Origin: Xanthomonas euroxanthea
GTDB lineage: Bacteria > Pseudomonadota > Gammaproteobacteria > Xanthomonadales > Xanthomonadaceae
Direction: 5' to 3'
Length of the DNA: 64,000 nucleotides
NCBI RefSeq assembly: GCF_900476395.1
Contig: NZ_UIHB01000001.1
Coordinates: 1,269,385-1,333,384, forward strand
The notes beneath the pieces were generated by a model. It was not told the origin of the DNA. It saw only the letters and a list, made by a program, of their open reading frames with translations, and did no database searches. Shown piece by piece: positions 55,885-64,000 of the stretch (position 1 is the stretch's first letter; each line of letters starts with the position of its first letter). The translations under genes and the position numbers were made by a program.

Positions 55885-55916
55885 AGATTTCGTCTGCCGT
55901 CAAGGATTTTGTAACA

Positions 55917-56507
55917 ATGACTACAGAAACCTCCCGGGCCCGTGGGCGGCCGCGGGCGTTCGACCCGGACCAAGCGGTCGCCACCGCGCAGAAGCTGTTT
56001 CATGCGCGCGGCTACGACGCACTGAGCGTGGCCGACCTCACCCAGGCGCTGGGCATCAACCCGCCCAGTTTCTACGCCGCCTTCGGCAGCAAGGCCGGCC
56101 TGTATGCGCGCATCCTCGACCGCTACGCGCAGACCGGGGCCATCCCGCTGCCGCAGATTCTGGACGCCAGCCGCCCGCTGGCCGACGCGCTGGCCGACGT
56201 ACTGGAACAGGCCGCGCGCTGCTACGCCGCAGACCCCGCCGCCACCGGCTGCCTGGTGCTGGAAGGCACGCGCAGCAACGACGCGCAGGCGCGCGAGGCC
56301 GCCTGCGGGTTTCATGTCGCCGCCCAGGAGCTGATCCGCTCCCACATCGCCAAACACTGCCCGCACGACGCAGACCGGCTGGCGGATTTCGTCAGCACCA
56401 CCATGGCCGGGCTGTCCGCCAGCGCCCGGCATGGGCAGAGCCTGGAGCGTCTGCTGGCGAGCGCGCGGTTGGCGGGGGAGGCGATTAGGGCGGCGCTGCC
56501 AGGCTAG
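55917..56507 (+). CDS. bdcR: TetR-family repressor BdcR
   Basis: 196 residues. TetR HTH in residues 25-50 (SVADLTQALGINPPSFYAAFGSKAGLY). The whole protein parallels E. coli BdcR: GRPRAFDPDQAV, LFHARGYDALSV, GCLVLEG and TTMAGLSASARHGQSLERL. It probably represses bdcA and itself. The 253-bp gap to the next gene holds only its 3' side and the palindromic promoter region of the next operon. Confidence 0.9.
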   Translation: MTTETSRARGRPRAFDPDQAVATAQKLFHARGYDALSVADLTQALGINPPSFYAAFGSKAGLYARILDRYAQTGAIPLPQILDASRPLADALADVLEQAARCYAADPAATGCLVLEGTRSNDAQAREAACGFHVAAQELIRSHIAKHCPHDADRLADFVSTTMAGLSASARHGQSLERLLASARLAGEAIRAALPG

Positions 56508-56701
56508 GCAGGTCGCGCGAGGTCGCAGGCGCAGGGGCGTTATCAGGTGGACCTACCTGCGTGCCAGCAGGTCCATCGGCGGATTAGTCAGCGCGCCGGT
56601 GGAGCGGTTGCTTCAGGTTGCAAGAGCTCGACGCACACACTGGCACAGACGCAAAGCCAATGAGCGCGGGAGAGATCGTTGTCGCAGATAGCGGAGACCG
56701 C

Positions 56702-56730
56702 TTGCAAAAACAGCTCGCTCGCTGGATATT
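56702..56730 (+). promoter_or_regulatory. Promoter of the HTH/nucleotidyltransferase pair
   Basis: TTGCAA (56702-56707) and GATATT (56725-56730) with a 17-bp spacer. The -10 box overlaps the left edge of the palindrome at 56727-56752, so a bound repressor would block it. Confidence 0.6.
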
Positions 56731-56752
56731 CCATATTCCGGAATATGGAATA
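56727..56752. promoter_or_regulatory. Perfect 26-bp palindromic operator
   Basis: TATTCCATATTCC joined to its exact reverse complement without a loop. Each half contains TATTCC twice. It overlaps the probable -10 box and ends 8 bp before the HTH gene, as expected for autoregulation of a toxin-antitoxin-like operon. Confidence 0.9.
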
Positions 56753-56760
56753 AGGCGGGC

Positions 56761-57297
56761 TTGGCTGTGGAACTGAAGCCCCAGGATCTGGTGGTGCTGT
56801 ACAAGCAGGTCGCCCAGGCGGGCCAGGCCTGGACGTATGCATCCCTTGGAGAAGCGCTGGGCATGAGCCCTTCTCAGGTGCATCGCAGCGTCAAGCGCGC
56901 GGTGGCCTCCGGCTTGGCGCTGGAAAAAAGTCGCGGCGAGTGGGAGACGGTGCGCACGGCGCTGCACGAGTTTGCGGTCCACGGCGTGCGTTACGCCTTT
57001 CCTGCCGTCATCGGGCCGCTAAGGCGTGGCATTCCTACGGCCTTCGGCGTGCCCCCACTGTCCATTGCCATTTCCAGCTCCCCAGGAGATGCACCGGTGT
57101 GGCCAAGCGCGCAGGGCACGGCCAAAGGCCCCAGCTTGTCGCCGTTGTCGACCGGTGTGCCCAACGCTGCGCTGGCCGACCCTGCCTTGCACCAACTTCT
57201 GGCGCTGCAGGACGCCCTACGCAGCGGGCGTGCCCGCGAGCGCACGCTGGCAGCAAGCTATCTCAAACAATTGCTGAGGCTTGGCGATGCGCTCTGA
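56761..57297 (+). CDS. Winged-helix/HTH protein, probable antitoxin-type regulator
   Basis: 178 residues from a TTG; GTG two codons later (VELKPQDLVVLYKQ) is an alternative start. An HTH lies at about 26-53 (WTYASLGEALGMSPSQVHRSVKRAVASGL), of the MarR/IclR-like winged type. The rest is Pro/Ser-rich and ends in a short helix (LRSGRARERTLAASYLKQLLRLGD). It precedes a nucleotidyltransferase gene by 24 bp and sits right behind a perfect palindrome it probably binds. This is the layout of a two-gene system with regulator or antitoxin first. No family name is certain. Confidence 0.7.
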   Translation: MAVELKPQDLVVLYKQVAQAGQAWTYASLGEALGMSPSQVHRSVKRAVASGLALEKSRGEWETVRTALHEFAVHGVRYAFPAVIGPLRRGIPTAFGVPPLSIAISSSPGDAPVWPSAQGTAKGPSLSPLSTGVPNAALADPALHQLLALQDALRSGRARERTLAASYLKQLLRLGDAL

Positions 57298-57321
57298 CGA
57301 TCCTAACTACCGCATCTGCTT

Positions 57322-57972
57322 GTGATTGCGAATGCATTGGGCGAGCTTCGCGAACACGTAGTATTTCTTGGCGGGGCAGTTGTTGGACTGCTGGTATCCG
57401 ATCCATTGGCGGAAAGCGTCCGCGCCACCTATGACGTCGATGCGGTGGTCAATCTTGATTGGGCCCGGTTCCGCGGTATCGAGGCGCGTGTGGAATCGCA
57501 GGGCTTTGCGCACGAGATGCACAGCGGTGTTGTCTGCCGCTGGGTACACGAAGCGTCGGGCGTCCTCTTCGACCTGATGCCGGTGGATGCCGGCGTGCTT
57601 GGCTTCTCCAACCGCTGGTACGCCCATGCGGTAGAGACGGCCCAAGTTGTGGCCTTGAGCGATCGCCTGTCCATCCGCCTGGTGACAGCGACAGCATTCG
57701 TTGCGACCAAGCTCGAAGCCTTCGCTACCCGAGGCAACAGCGACTTCCTTTCCAGTCACGACCTGGAGGATGTCCTCAATGTCGTCGATGGCCGGGCCGA
57801 GCTGGTGGAAGAGCTTGCCGTGGAGCATGTAGATCTTCGGCAGTGGGTGGCCGACGTGTTCGTGGGGCTAGTGGATAACCCGGCGTTTGTGAACGCGTTG
57901 CCGGGATTGGTGACCGAACCGGCGCGCGCAAGCGTTGTGCTTCAGCGTCTACGTACCATTGCATCAGCGTAG
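57322..57972 (+). CDS. Nucleotidyltransferase-fold protein, AbiEii-like
   Basis: 216 residues from a GTG. G17-G18 in FLGGAV, D38-V-D40 in YDVDAVV and a third acid in FDLMPVD give the GG...DxD...D active site of minimal nucleotidyltransferases; SDFLSSHDLEDVLNVV is the later helix seen in AbiEii/DUF1814-like toxins. It could add nucleotides to tRNA or other RNA, as related toxins do; the target is unknown. Together with the upstream HTH gene it forms a probable toxin-antitoxin or phage-defence pair. Confidence 0.7.
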   Translation: MIANALGELREHVVFLGGAVVGLLVSDPLAESVRATYDVDAVVNLDWARFRGIEARVESQGFAHEMHSGVVCRWVHEASGVLFDLMPVDAGVLGFSNRWYAHAVETAQVVALSDRLSIRLVTATAFVATKLEAFATRGNSDFLSSHDLEDVLNVVDGRAELVEELAVEHVDLRQWVADVFVGLVDNPAFVNALPGLVTEPARASVVLQRLRTIASA

Positions 57973-58066
57973 CTGCGACATCGTCGACTTAGGTCTGCAA
58001 AGAAACCTTGAAGCACCGGCGCTAGCTTGCGATGATGCATCGCAATTGCAACGCACTGGGTCTGCC

Positions 58067-58330
58067 ATGAAATCCGCATCTCTTCCATCGCTCCGGGTAG
58101 ACCCGGCGCTGCGCGAAGCGGCCGAGGCCGTGCTGCAGGAGGGTGAGACGCTGTCCAGCTTTGTCGAGCACTCCGTGCGTGCCCAGGTGCAGCAGCGTCA
58201 GCAGCAGGAAGCCTTCATTGCACGCGGGCTGGCGTCGCGTGACAGCGCCAAGGCATCCAACCGGTACATCGACGCGACCGATGTGCTGGCCGGGCTGCAG
58301 TCCCAACTGGACCAGGCGCGCAAGGGCTGA
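58067..58330 (+). CDS. RHH-type antitoxin
   Basis: 87 residues starting at MKSASLPSLRVDPALREAAEA, a ribbon-helix-helix DNA-binding N-terminus (residues 4-45: beta strand, then two helices with ETLSSFVEHSVRAQV). The C-terminal part is helical and would wrap the toxin. It is six bases ahead of the ParE-like gene. It neutralises the toxin and represses the operon. Confidence 0.82.
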   Translation: MKSASLPSLRVDPALREAAEAVLQEGETLSSFVEHSVRAQVQQRQQQEAFIARGLASRDSAKASNRYIDATDVLAGLQSQLDQARKG

Positions 58331-58336
58331 GTCAAG

Positions 58337-58645
58337 GTGGGATTTTCCGTCCGCTTCACGCAGCAGGCGCGCGACGATCTCGCGCGTCTTTACGACTGGC
58401 TGCTACAGCGTGCCGAAGGCGACTTCACCGTGGCCGAGCGCGCGCTGCAGGCGATCCGCGACGGCGTCACCGTGCTCGAACTGGCCCCGTTGAGCTGCCG
58501 CAAGGCGGGGTTGGCGGACCCGTTCTTGCGGGAGCTGGTGATCGGTTTCGGTGCCAGCGGCTATGTGCTGCTGTTTGAGGTGGAAAGCGATCAGGTCGTC
58601 ACCGTTTTGGCAGTCAGGCATCAGCGTGAAGACGACTATCATTAA
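58337..58645 (+). CDS. ParE/RelE-superfamily toxin
   Basis: 102 residues from a GTG. VRFTQQARDDLARLYDWLLQ, LREL and VLAVRHQREDDYH (the terminal RH.R motif) are the ParE/RelE fold features. ParE toxins poison gyrase, RelE toxins cut mRNA on ribosomes; the R-H-Q-R end favours ParE. It sits in one operon with the RHH gene. Confidence 0.85.
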   Translation: MGFSVRFTQQARDDLARLYDWLLQRAEGDFTVAERALQAIRDGVTVLELAPLSCRKAGLADPFLRELVIGFGASGYVLLFEVESDQVVTVLAVRHQREDDYH

Positions 58646-58685
58646 GCACGGCGTTAGCGCCAACGTCGCGCCACAGGGGAAGTAG

Positions 58686-59576
58686 ATGGCCAATATCAGC
58701 AGGCGCCGCACGGGGGAATTGACCCGTGCGCTGTTCCATATCCTCAAGACCCAGCCGGAAGGCATGCGTGCGTCCGATGCACTGGCTTCGCTGGAAAAGC
58801 AGGTCGTGCTCACCGAGTACGAATCGGGTGACTACGAAACCGGTGGCCGTCGCTTCGAGAAAATCGTGCGCTTCAGCACCGTGGCGCCGGTCAAGGCCGG
58901 CTGGCTGGTCAAGGACAAAGGCATTTGGACCCTTACGCCAGAGGGTGAAGCAGCGTTGCATGCCTACCCGGATCCGGAGCAGTTCATCCGCGCGGTCGGG
59001 CAGCTGTACAAGAAGTGGAAGAGTGCCCAGCCAGTCGCCGACGAGGTCGACGATCGCGAAAGCGAGCTCACCGAGGAATCGGCCAGCATCACGCTGGAAG
59101 AAGCCGAAGAAATGGCATGGGCCGAGATCGAGGCTTACCTCGCCGCGATGCCGCCCTACGACTTCCAAGAGCTTGTGGCGTCGCTGCTGCGGGCGATGGG
59201 GTATCACGTTGCCTGGGTCGCACCACCCGGCAAGGACGGTGGCACCGACATCATTGCCTACAACGACCCGCTCGGCACCCGCCCGCCGCGCATTAAGGTG
59301 CAGGTCAAGCGCAATGCCAACTCGCCGCGGATCGATGTGACAGGCCTGCGCAGTTTTATGGCGGTTCTGGGGGATGGGGACGTCGGTTTGTTCGTCGCGC
59401 TGTCTGGCTTCACCAAGGACGCGGACTACGAGGCGCGCCAGTCGCATCGGCGGATCAGCCTGATCGATGCGCGCCGGTTGGTTGAGCTGTGGACTACGCA
59501 CTATGGTCAGCTTGACGATGTGGCGCGCGTCCGTCTTCCGCTCAAACCCGTGTGGTTTCTGGCCGGTGAGCGCTAA
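58686..59576 (+). CDS. mrr: Mrr-like restriction endonuclease
   Basis: 296 residues. An N-terminal winged-helix Mrr domain (about 1-95) leads via an acidic linker (VADEVDDRESELTEESAS) to a PD-(D/E)XK Mrr_cat domain: YDFQELVASLLRAMGYHV, D188 in GGTDII, and Q206-V-K208 in IKVQVKRN. Mrr enzymes cut methylated DNA. It directly precedes the type I methylase gene hsdM with 13 bp between, an unusual place for a methylation-dependent nuclease since HsdM would modify its own genome. Confidence 0.9.
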   Translation: MANISRRRTGELTRALFHILKTQPEGMRASDALASLEKQVVLTEYESGDYETGGRRFEKIVRFSTVAPVKAGWLVKDKGIWTLTPEGEAALHAYPDPEQFIRAVGQLYKKWKSAQPVADEVDDRESELTEESASITLEEAEEMAWAEIEAYLAAMPPYDFQELVASLLRAMGYHVAWVAPPGKDGGTDIIAYNDPLGTRPPRIKVQVKRNANSPRIDVTGLRSFMAVLGDGDVGLFVALSGFTKDADYEARQSHRRISLIDARRLVELWTTHYGQLDDVARVRLPLKPVWFLAGER

Positions 59577-59589
59577 TTGCCGATTTTGA

Positions 59590-61368
59590 ATGAATGATTC
59601 ATTGGGAACTATCTCTAGAATGAAACAGATCGAACACCAATTTTTCAACGAGCTCGAAAAGAAGCTCTGGACCGCCGCCGATCAGCTGCGCTCCGCGCTG
59701 GACGCGTCTGTCTACAAGCATATCGTGTTGGGCCTGATCTTCCTTAAGTACGTCTCGGATGCTTTCGAGGAGCGGCAACGCGAATTGCGTGAGCAGTTTA
59801 AAAACCCGGAGCATGACTATTACATGGATCCGGCAGACTATCCGGAAGATTACGAAGCCGATATCGCCGCCGAACTGGAAGTTCGGGACTACTACACCGA
59901 AAAGAACGTCTTCTGGGTGCCGTTAGAAGCCCGTTGGGAAACGCTGCGTGGTTTGGCCAAGTTGCCGCCAGGCAGCGAATTGCCATGGCAGGTGCCCAAG
60001 CGTGACAGTGACGGCCGCTATATGCGCAACGAGGCTGGCAAGCTGGAAATGGCGCCGGACAAGATGCGCACCGTCGGCTGGCTGATCGACAACGCGATGG
60101 AGGCCGTGGAGCGCGAAAACCCCAAACTCAAGAACGTGTTGAACAAGGACTTCGCACGTACCCAGATCGACAGCGACAAACTCGCTGGCTTGATCGGCCA
60201 CTTCTCCAGTACCAACTTCAGCCGGCCCACCTATGACGGGCAAGTTCTGGACTTGAAGAGCAAGGACATCCTCGGCCACGTCTACGAGTATTTCCTGGGC
60301 AAGTTCGCCCTGGCCGAAGGCAAGAAGGGTGGGCAGTACTACACGCCCAAGAGCATCGTCACGCTGATCGTGGAGATGCTGCAGCCCTTCAAGGGCCGGG
60401 TGTACGACCCCGCCATGGGCTCGGGCGGCTTCTTCGTGCAGAGCGAGGAATTCATTGCCCAGCACGGCGGCACAGTGGCCAACGGCAAGACCGGGCAGAT
60501 CAGCGTCTACGGTCAGGAGAGCAACCCCACCACGTGGAAACTGGCGGCCATGAACATGGTCATCCGGGGCCTGGACTTCAACTTCGGCGGCCAGCCCGGC
60601 GACACCTTGCTCAACGACCTGCACCCGGACCTGCGCGCCGACTACGTGATGGCCAATCCGCCCTTCAATATGAAGGAATGGTGGAACGCCAAGCTGGAAA
60701 ACGATCCGCGCTGGATTGCCGGTACCCCGCCACAGGGCAATGCCAACTTCGCGTGGCTGCAGCACATGCTCTACCACCTGGCGCCTACCGGTAGCATGGC
60801 CCTGTTGCTGGCCAATGGCTCGATGAGCAGCAACACCAACAATGAGGGCGAGATTCGCAAGCAACTGGTGGAGCGCGACTACGTGGAGTGCATGGTCGCT
60901 CTGCCGGGGCAGTTGTTCACCAATACGCAGATTCCGGCCTGTATCTGGTTCCTCACTCGCGACAAGGCCAACGGTTTTAATCTCGACAAGAAGAAGCGCG
61001 ACCGGCGGGGTCAATTTTTATTCATCGACGCTCGTCAGCTCGGCTATATGAAGGACCGAGTGCTGCGCGATTTCACCGATGCCGATATCCAGAAGATCGC
61101 CGACACCTTCCACGCCTGGCAGCAGGGTGAGGGATATGAGGATGTCAAGGGATTCTGTGCATCCGTGGAGTTGAAGGGCATCCGCAAGTACGAGCATGTG
61201 CTGACGCCAGGGCGCTATGTAGGCGCCGAAGATCAGGAAGAAGATGCCGAAGCCTTCGCCGAAAAGATGGCGCGGCTGACGGTGCAGCTGGCGGAGCAGT
61301 TCGCGGAGAGCGCGAAGTTGGAGAAAGAGATCAAGAAGAACTTGGCGGGGTTGGGATATGAGTTCTGA
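59590..61368 (+). CDS. hsdM: Type I restriction-modification methylase subunit
   Basis: 592 residues from ATG 59590; ATG 59620 (MKQIEHQFFNELEKKLW) may be the true start since neither has a strong ribosome site. The N-terminal HsdM_N helical domain (KLWTAADQLRSALDASVYKHIVLGLIFLKY) precedes the N6-adenine methylase domain: DPAMGSGGFF (SAM binding) and N356-P-P-F359 (catalytic). It methylates adenine in the site read by HsdS. It overlaps hsdS by 11 bp. Confidence 0.96.
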   Translation: MNDSLGTISRMKQIEHQFFNELEKKLWTAADQLRSALDASVYKHIVLGLIFLKYVSDAFEERQRELREQFKNPEHDYYMDPADYPEDYEADIAAELEVRDYYTEKNVFWVPLEARWETLRGLAKLPPGSELPWQVPKRDSDGRYMRNEAGKLEMAPDKMRTVGWLIDNAMEAVERENPKLKNVLNKDFARTQIDSDKLAGLIGHFSSTNFSRPTYDGQVLDLKSKDILGHVYEYFLGKFALAEGKKGGQYYTPKSIVTLIVEMLQPFKGRVYDPAMGSGGFFVQSEEFIAQHGGTVANGKTGQISVYGQESNPTTWKLAAMNMVIRGLDFNFGGQPGDTLLNDLHPDLRADYVMANPPFNMKEWWNAKLENDPRWIAGTPPQGNANFAWLQHMLYHLAPTGSMALLLANGSMSSNTNNEGEIRKQLVERDYVECMVALPGQLFTNTQIPACIWFLTRDKANGFNLDKKKRDRRGQFLFIDARQLGYMKDRVLRDFTDADIQKIADTFHAWQQGEGYEDVKGFCASVELKGIRKYEHVLTPGRYVGAEDQEEDAEAFAEKMARLTVQLAEQFAESAKLEKEIKKNLAGLGYEF

Positions 61369-62710
61369 CTGGCTTGAAGTTCGTGTAGAAGAGATTGCCG
61401 CAAATGGTTCGAATGCGCTATCGACGGGTCCATTTGGTTCCTCGATTGGTTCTAGGTTCTTTACTGCTTCGGGCATTCCTGTTATTCGGGGTTCGAATCT
61501 AAGTGCAGATGTTGGGGTCAAGCTGGTTGACGAGAATCTTGTTTTTGTCTCGTTCGACAAAGCCAAGGAGTTCAGTCGGTCGATAGCAAAAAGAGGGGAT
61601 TTGGTCTTCACCTGCTGGGGAACCATTAATCAGGTTGGGCTGATTCACGACAGGTCTAAGTACCCGGAATACGTGGTCTCCAACAAACAGATGAAGTTGA
61701 CCGTTGACCCAAAGAAGGTCGAATCCAAGTTTTTGTACTACGTTTTCTCAAGTCCAGAAAAGCAGCGCGAAATCCTCTCCAACGGGATTGGTGCAGCAGT
61801 GCCGGGGTTCAATCTCGGTCAACTTAAAAAGCATTCATTCAGGCTGCCCCCTTTGAATGTCCAGCAGGGCATCGTCAAGGTGCTGGATTCCTTAGATGCA
61901 AAGATCGACCTCAATCGCCGCATCAACCAAACGCTTGAAGCCATGGCGCAAGCGATCTTCAAATCATGGTTTGTCGATTTCGCCCCCGTTGCAGCCAAGA
62001 TCGCCGCCAAGGCCGAAGGCCGCGACCCGCTGCACGCTGCCATGACCGCCATCAGCGGCAAATCCGATGCCGAACTCGACGCCCTGCCCACCGAACAATT
62101 CACTTCCCTCGCCGCCACCGCCGCGCTGTTCCCGGATGAGACTGAGAACTCAGACCTCGGCGAGATTCCGAAGGGATGGCAGGTCAATAACGTGGGGCGA
62201 CTACTGGAGCTGGCCTACGGAAAAGCCCTCAAGGCGATAGATCGCGTTGATGGTCCCATTCCTGTGTACGGCTCGGGTGGCGTGACTGGCTCTCACAGTC
62301 AGGCCCTCGTAAGCCATGGATCGGTGATTGTGGGGCGTAAAGGAACCGTAGGGGCGCTCTATTGGGAAGACGGCCCGTTTTTTCCAATCGATACGACGTT
62401 CTATGTGCGCCCAATCGCAGCGCCGATGACCTATTGCTTCTATCTCTTGCAGACACTAGGCCTAGACAAGATGAATACCGATGCGGCGGTGCCAGGGCTG
62501 AATAGGGATAACGTGTACCGCCTTGAGCATGTACTACCAAGTTCGATAGCCTTGCGGGCGTTCGACTCCATCGTCAGCTTGTTGCGGTCTGCGATTCGGG
62601 CTAACACGGATGCGTCGACATCGCTCAGCCAGTTGCGGGACGCGCTTCTTCCCAAGCTCCTTTCCGGCGAACTATATATCGAGAGCGCTGAGGCGGAGGT
62701 CGCAGCGTGA
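61358..62710 (+). CDS. hsdS: Type I restriction specificity subunit
   Basis: 450 residues with two target-recognition domains: the first at about 1-170 (WLEVRVEEIAANGSNALSTG ... LKKHSFRLPPLNVQQGIVKVLDSLD), the second at about 260-440. The linking helix LDAKIDLNRRINQTLEAMAQAIFKSWF is the conserved spacer that sets half-site distance. The first domain has visibly lower GC and different codon use than hsdM, as expected from swapping of recognition domains. It determines the DNA sequence of the system. Confidence 0.93.
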   Translation: MSSDWLEVRVEEIAANGSNALSTGPFGSSIGSRFFTASGIPVIRGSNLSADVGVKLVDENLVFVSFDKAKEFSRSIAKRGDLVFTCWGTINQVGLIHDRSKYPEYVVSNKQMKLTVDPKKVESKFLYYVFSSPEKQREILSNGIGAAVPGFNLGQLKKHSFRLPPLNVQQGIVKVLDSLDAKIDLNRRINQTLEAMAQAIFKSWFVDFAPVAAKIAAKAEGRDPLHAAMTAISGKSDAELDALPTEQFTSLAATAALFPDETENSDLGEIPKGWQVNNVGRLLELAYGKALKAIDRVDGPIPVYGSGGVTGSHSQALVSHGSVIVGRKGTVGALYWEDGPFFPIDTTFYVRPIAAPMTYCFYLLQTLGLDKMNTDAAVPGLNRDNVYRLEHVLPSSIALRAFDSIVSLLRSAIRANTDASTSLSQLRDALLPKLLSGELYIESAEAEVAA

Positions 62711-63987
62711 GCGAGGCCATCGAACCGCTGGTCACTCAAGAGCCCGTAGCAGTCAGCGACTACTTCTCGCAGATTCCGCTCTGGAGCGCGGATGGGAAGA
62801 CCAAGTGCTTCGAGGTGATGTCCGACGAAGTGAGTGCGCGTATTCCAGTGACCCGTCTGGACAGCTGGCGCGATTTCACCCAACTGCTGGAAAGCGACTT
62901 CTTCAATCGGCCCGGTGTCCAACTGGTGTTCCGCGGTCACCGGCGCTTCGATTGGGGCCTGATGCCAACGCTGGGCCGGGTCACCACCAACGGCATCGTC
63001 ACGGAGACGCTGGCCGACGGTCAGTTTGATCGCTTCAAGCGCGCAGTACGTGGCCGGCTCAACGACACGGCCTTGGTGGACGAGCCCGACGAGTTGTGGT
63101 CCGTAGGCCAGCACCATGGCCTGATGACGCCGTTGCTCGACTGGACCTACTCGCCTTACGTGGCCCTCTTTTTTGCGTTCCAAAAGGAAGACGATAGGGA
63201 CGAAAAGGACAACCCCTACCGCGCGGTGTATGTACTTAACAAGAGCTTTCTTGCCGACAACGAGGCTGAAACCGGCATTCGCGTGTTTGAGCCACGGAAG
63301 GACCACCACGGACGGCTGGTGAATCAGGCCGGTCTGTTTACCTTCTCGCCCTACGACGCGACCTTGGAAAATAAGCTGACCAATGTACTGGCCGATGAGG
63401 AAGGCTTCACCGACGAGGAGCTGCGTTCCGCCTCCGAAGAAGAACAGCCCGAGATCCTTGCGCGCTACATCTGCAAGATCTACATCAAAAACGAGGAGCG
63501 TGACGCCTGCGTGCGCCACTTGCGGCGTATGAACGTGCACCACGCCAGCCTGTTCCCGGACCTGATCGGCGCATCGGACTACTGCAACATCCTCACGGCC
63601 GAGGCCGAGCAGGTAGCCGAGATTGCGCGACAGGCTGCCAAGGCAGCGGATGCGCCGCAGCCAGCCGTCGAGCCTCAGGCGACAGGCTTGGAAGTGCCCG
63701 TCGTTGTCGATGGAGCGCTGCAAAGTATCGAGCAGGTCTTGCGTGCGCCGCTGGAAGCGCAGCACGTGGAGCCAGGCCGTATTCCGTTGATCGCCCAAGA
63801 GTTGGCCAAGGTCATTGCCCTCAATAAGGTTGTCGACTGGGACAAGCGAGAGGCTGTACAAGCGCATATGCGAACGTCCATCCGTGTGCTGTTACGCAAG
63901 TACGGCTATCCGCTCAACGCGCGTGAAGGGGTGCTGGATCAGGTGTTGGCGCTGGCCAAAGTGACTAATGCGGACGGCGGCGCATGA
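62707..63987 (+). CDS. FRG-domain protein within the type I restriction operon
   Basis: 426 residues from a GTG that overlaps the hsdS stop. The FRG domain is clear: F75-R-G-H (VFRGHRRFDWGLMPTLGR) and QHHGLMTPLLDWTYSPYVALFFAF (residues 135-158). The C-terminal 200 residues are helical, without a family I recognise. FRG proteins are frequent in defence islands, but their biochemical role is not established. The coupling on both sides means it is made in step with HsdM/HsdS and the next subunit; it may be an extra defence arm or a regulator. Confidence 0.85.
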   Translation: MSEAIEPLVTQEPVAVSDYFSQIPLWSADGKTKCFEVMSDEVSARIPVTRLDSWRDFTQLLESDFFNRPGVQLVFRGHRRFDWGLMPTLGRVTTNGIVTETLADGQFDRFKRAVRGRLNDTALVDEPDELWSVGQHHGLMTPLLDWTYSPYVALFFAFQKEDDRDEKDNPYRAVYVLNKSFLADNEAETGIRVFEPRKDHHGRLVNQAGLFTFSPYDATLENKLTNVLADEEGFTDEELRSASEEEQPEILARYICKIYIKNEERDACVRHLRRMNVHHASLFPDLIGASDYCNILTAEAEQVAEIARQAAKAADAPQPAVEPQATGLEVPVVVDGALQSIEQVLRAPLEAQHVEPGRIPLIAQELAKVIALNKVVDWDKREAVQAHMRTSIRVLLRKYGYPLNAREGVLDQVLALAKVTNADGGA

Positions 63988-64000
63988 CCACCACTCCCAC
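63984..64000 (+). CDS. Start of next operon gene, probably hsdR (partial)
   Basis: ATGACCACCACT overlaps the FRG gene stop (ATGA), so a further coupled gene begins here; only five codons are visible. The missing restriction subunit HsdR is the natural expectation, by context alone. Confidence 0.35.

Overview
The window is a high-GC gammaproteobacterial chromosome segment that I assign to Xanthomonas (Xanthomonadaceae). The reasons are a PilZ protein of the degenerate type IV pilus class beside holB, a protein with a Xanthomonas type IV secretion C-terminal signal domain, abundant TonB-dependent receptors, the prpR/prpBC-acnD-prpF arrangement, and two families of dispersed extragenic palindromes typical of the genus. 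Species is not resolved from the sequence.

Layout. 1-2237: the end of a GT2-type glycosyltransferase and an overlapping multi-pass membrane protein. 2251-13264: maf facing away from a long lipid/cell-wall run: yceD, rpmF, fabH, a kinase-like gene, fabD, fabG, acpP, fabF, pabB, mltG, holB, pilZ. plsX and tmk, expected by comparison with E. coli, are not there. 13492-14200: tRNA-Val(CAC) with promoter and terminator, then a small lipoprotein. 14388-23171: the methylcitrate (propionate) locus: prpR reads away from prpB-prpC-acnD-(2H phosphoesterase)-prpF, with a sigma-54 promoter and repeated GTTGCA boxes between prpR and prpB, and a roughly 290-bp CAG/CAC/CAA microsatellite just upstream of acnD. 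23360-26654: TonB receptor plus nucleoside hydrolase. 26655-27311: gene-free, with a nested-palindrome repeat. 27312-40232: bacterial alpha-2-macroglobulin and its usual partner PBP1C, split by a TonB receptor, a GDPD-family phosphodiesterase and a CAAX protease.

40525-44045: bacterioferritin-like protein and peroxiredoxin (minus strand), a small heat-shock protein with a sigma-32-like promoter, cbpA and a CheY-like receiver. 44634-49756: hflK-hflC, DUF2065 gene and purA, opened up by a REP-associated tyrosine transposase (RAYT) surrounded by long palindromic REP copies. 49931-52594: M1 aminopeptidase. 52664-54873: a probable antibacterial type IV secretion effector with its immunity lipoprotein. 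55132-56507: bdcA and bdcR, divergent.

56700-64000: an accessory defence-type island: an HTH/nucleotidyltransferase pair behind a perfect 26-bp palindrome, an RHH/ParE toxin-antitoxin pair, Mrr-like endonuclease, then hsdM-hsdS-FRG protein in one overlapping operon whose next gene (probably hsdR) starts at the window edge.

The strongest candidates for a closer look are the RAYT/REP cluster, the T4SS effector-immunity pair, the palindrome-controlled HTH/nucleotidyltransferase pair, and the FRG protein built into a type I restriction operon.
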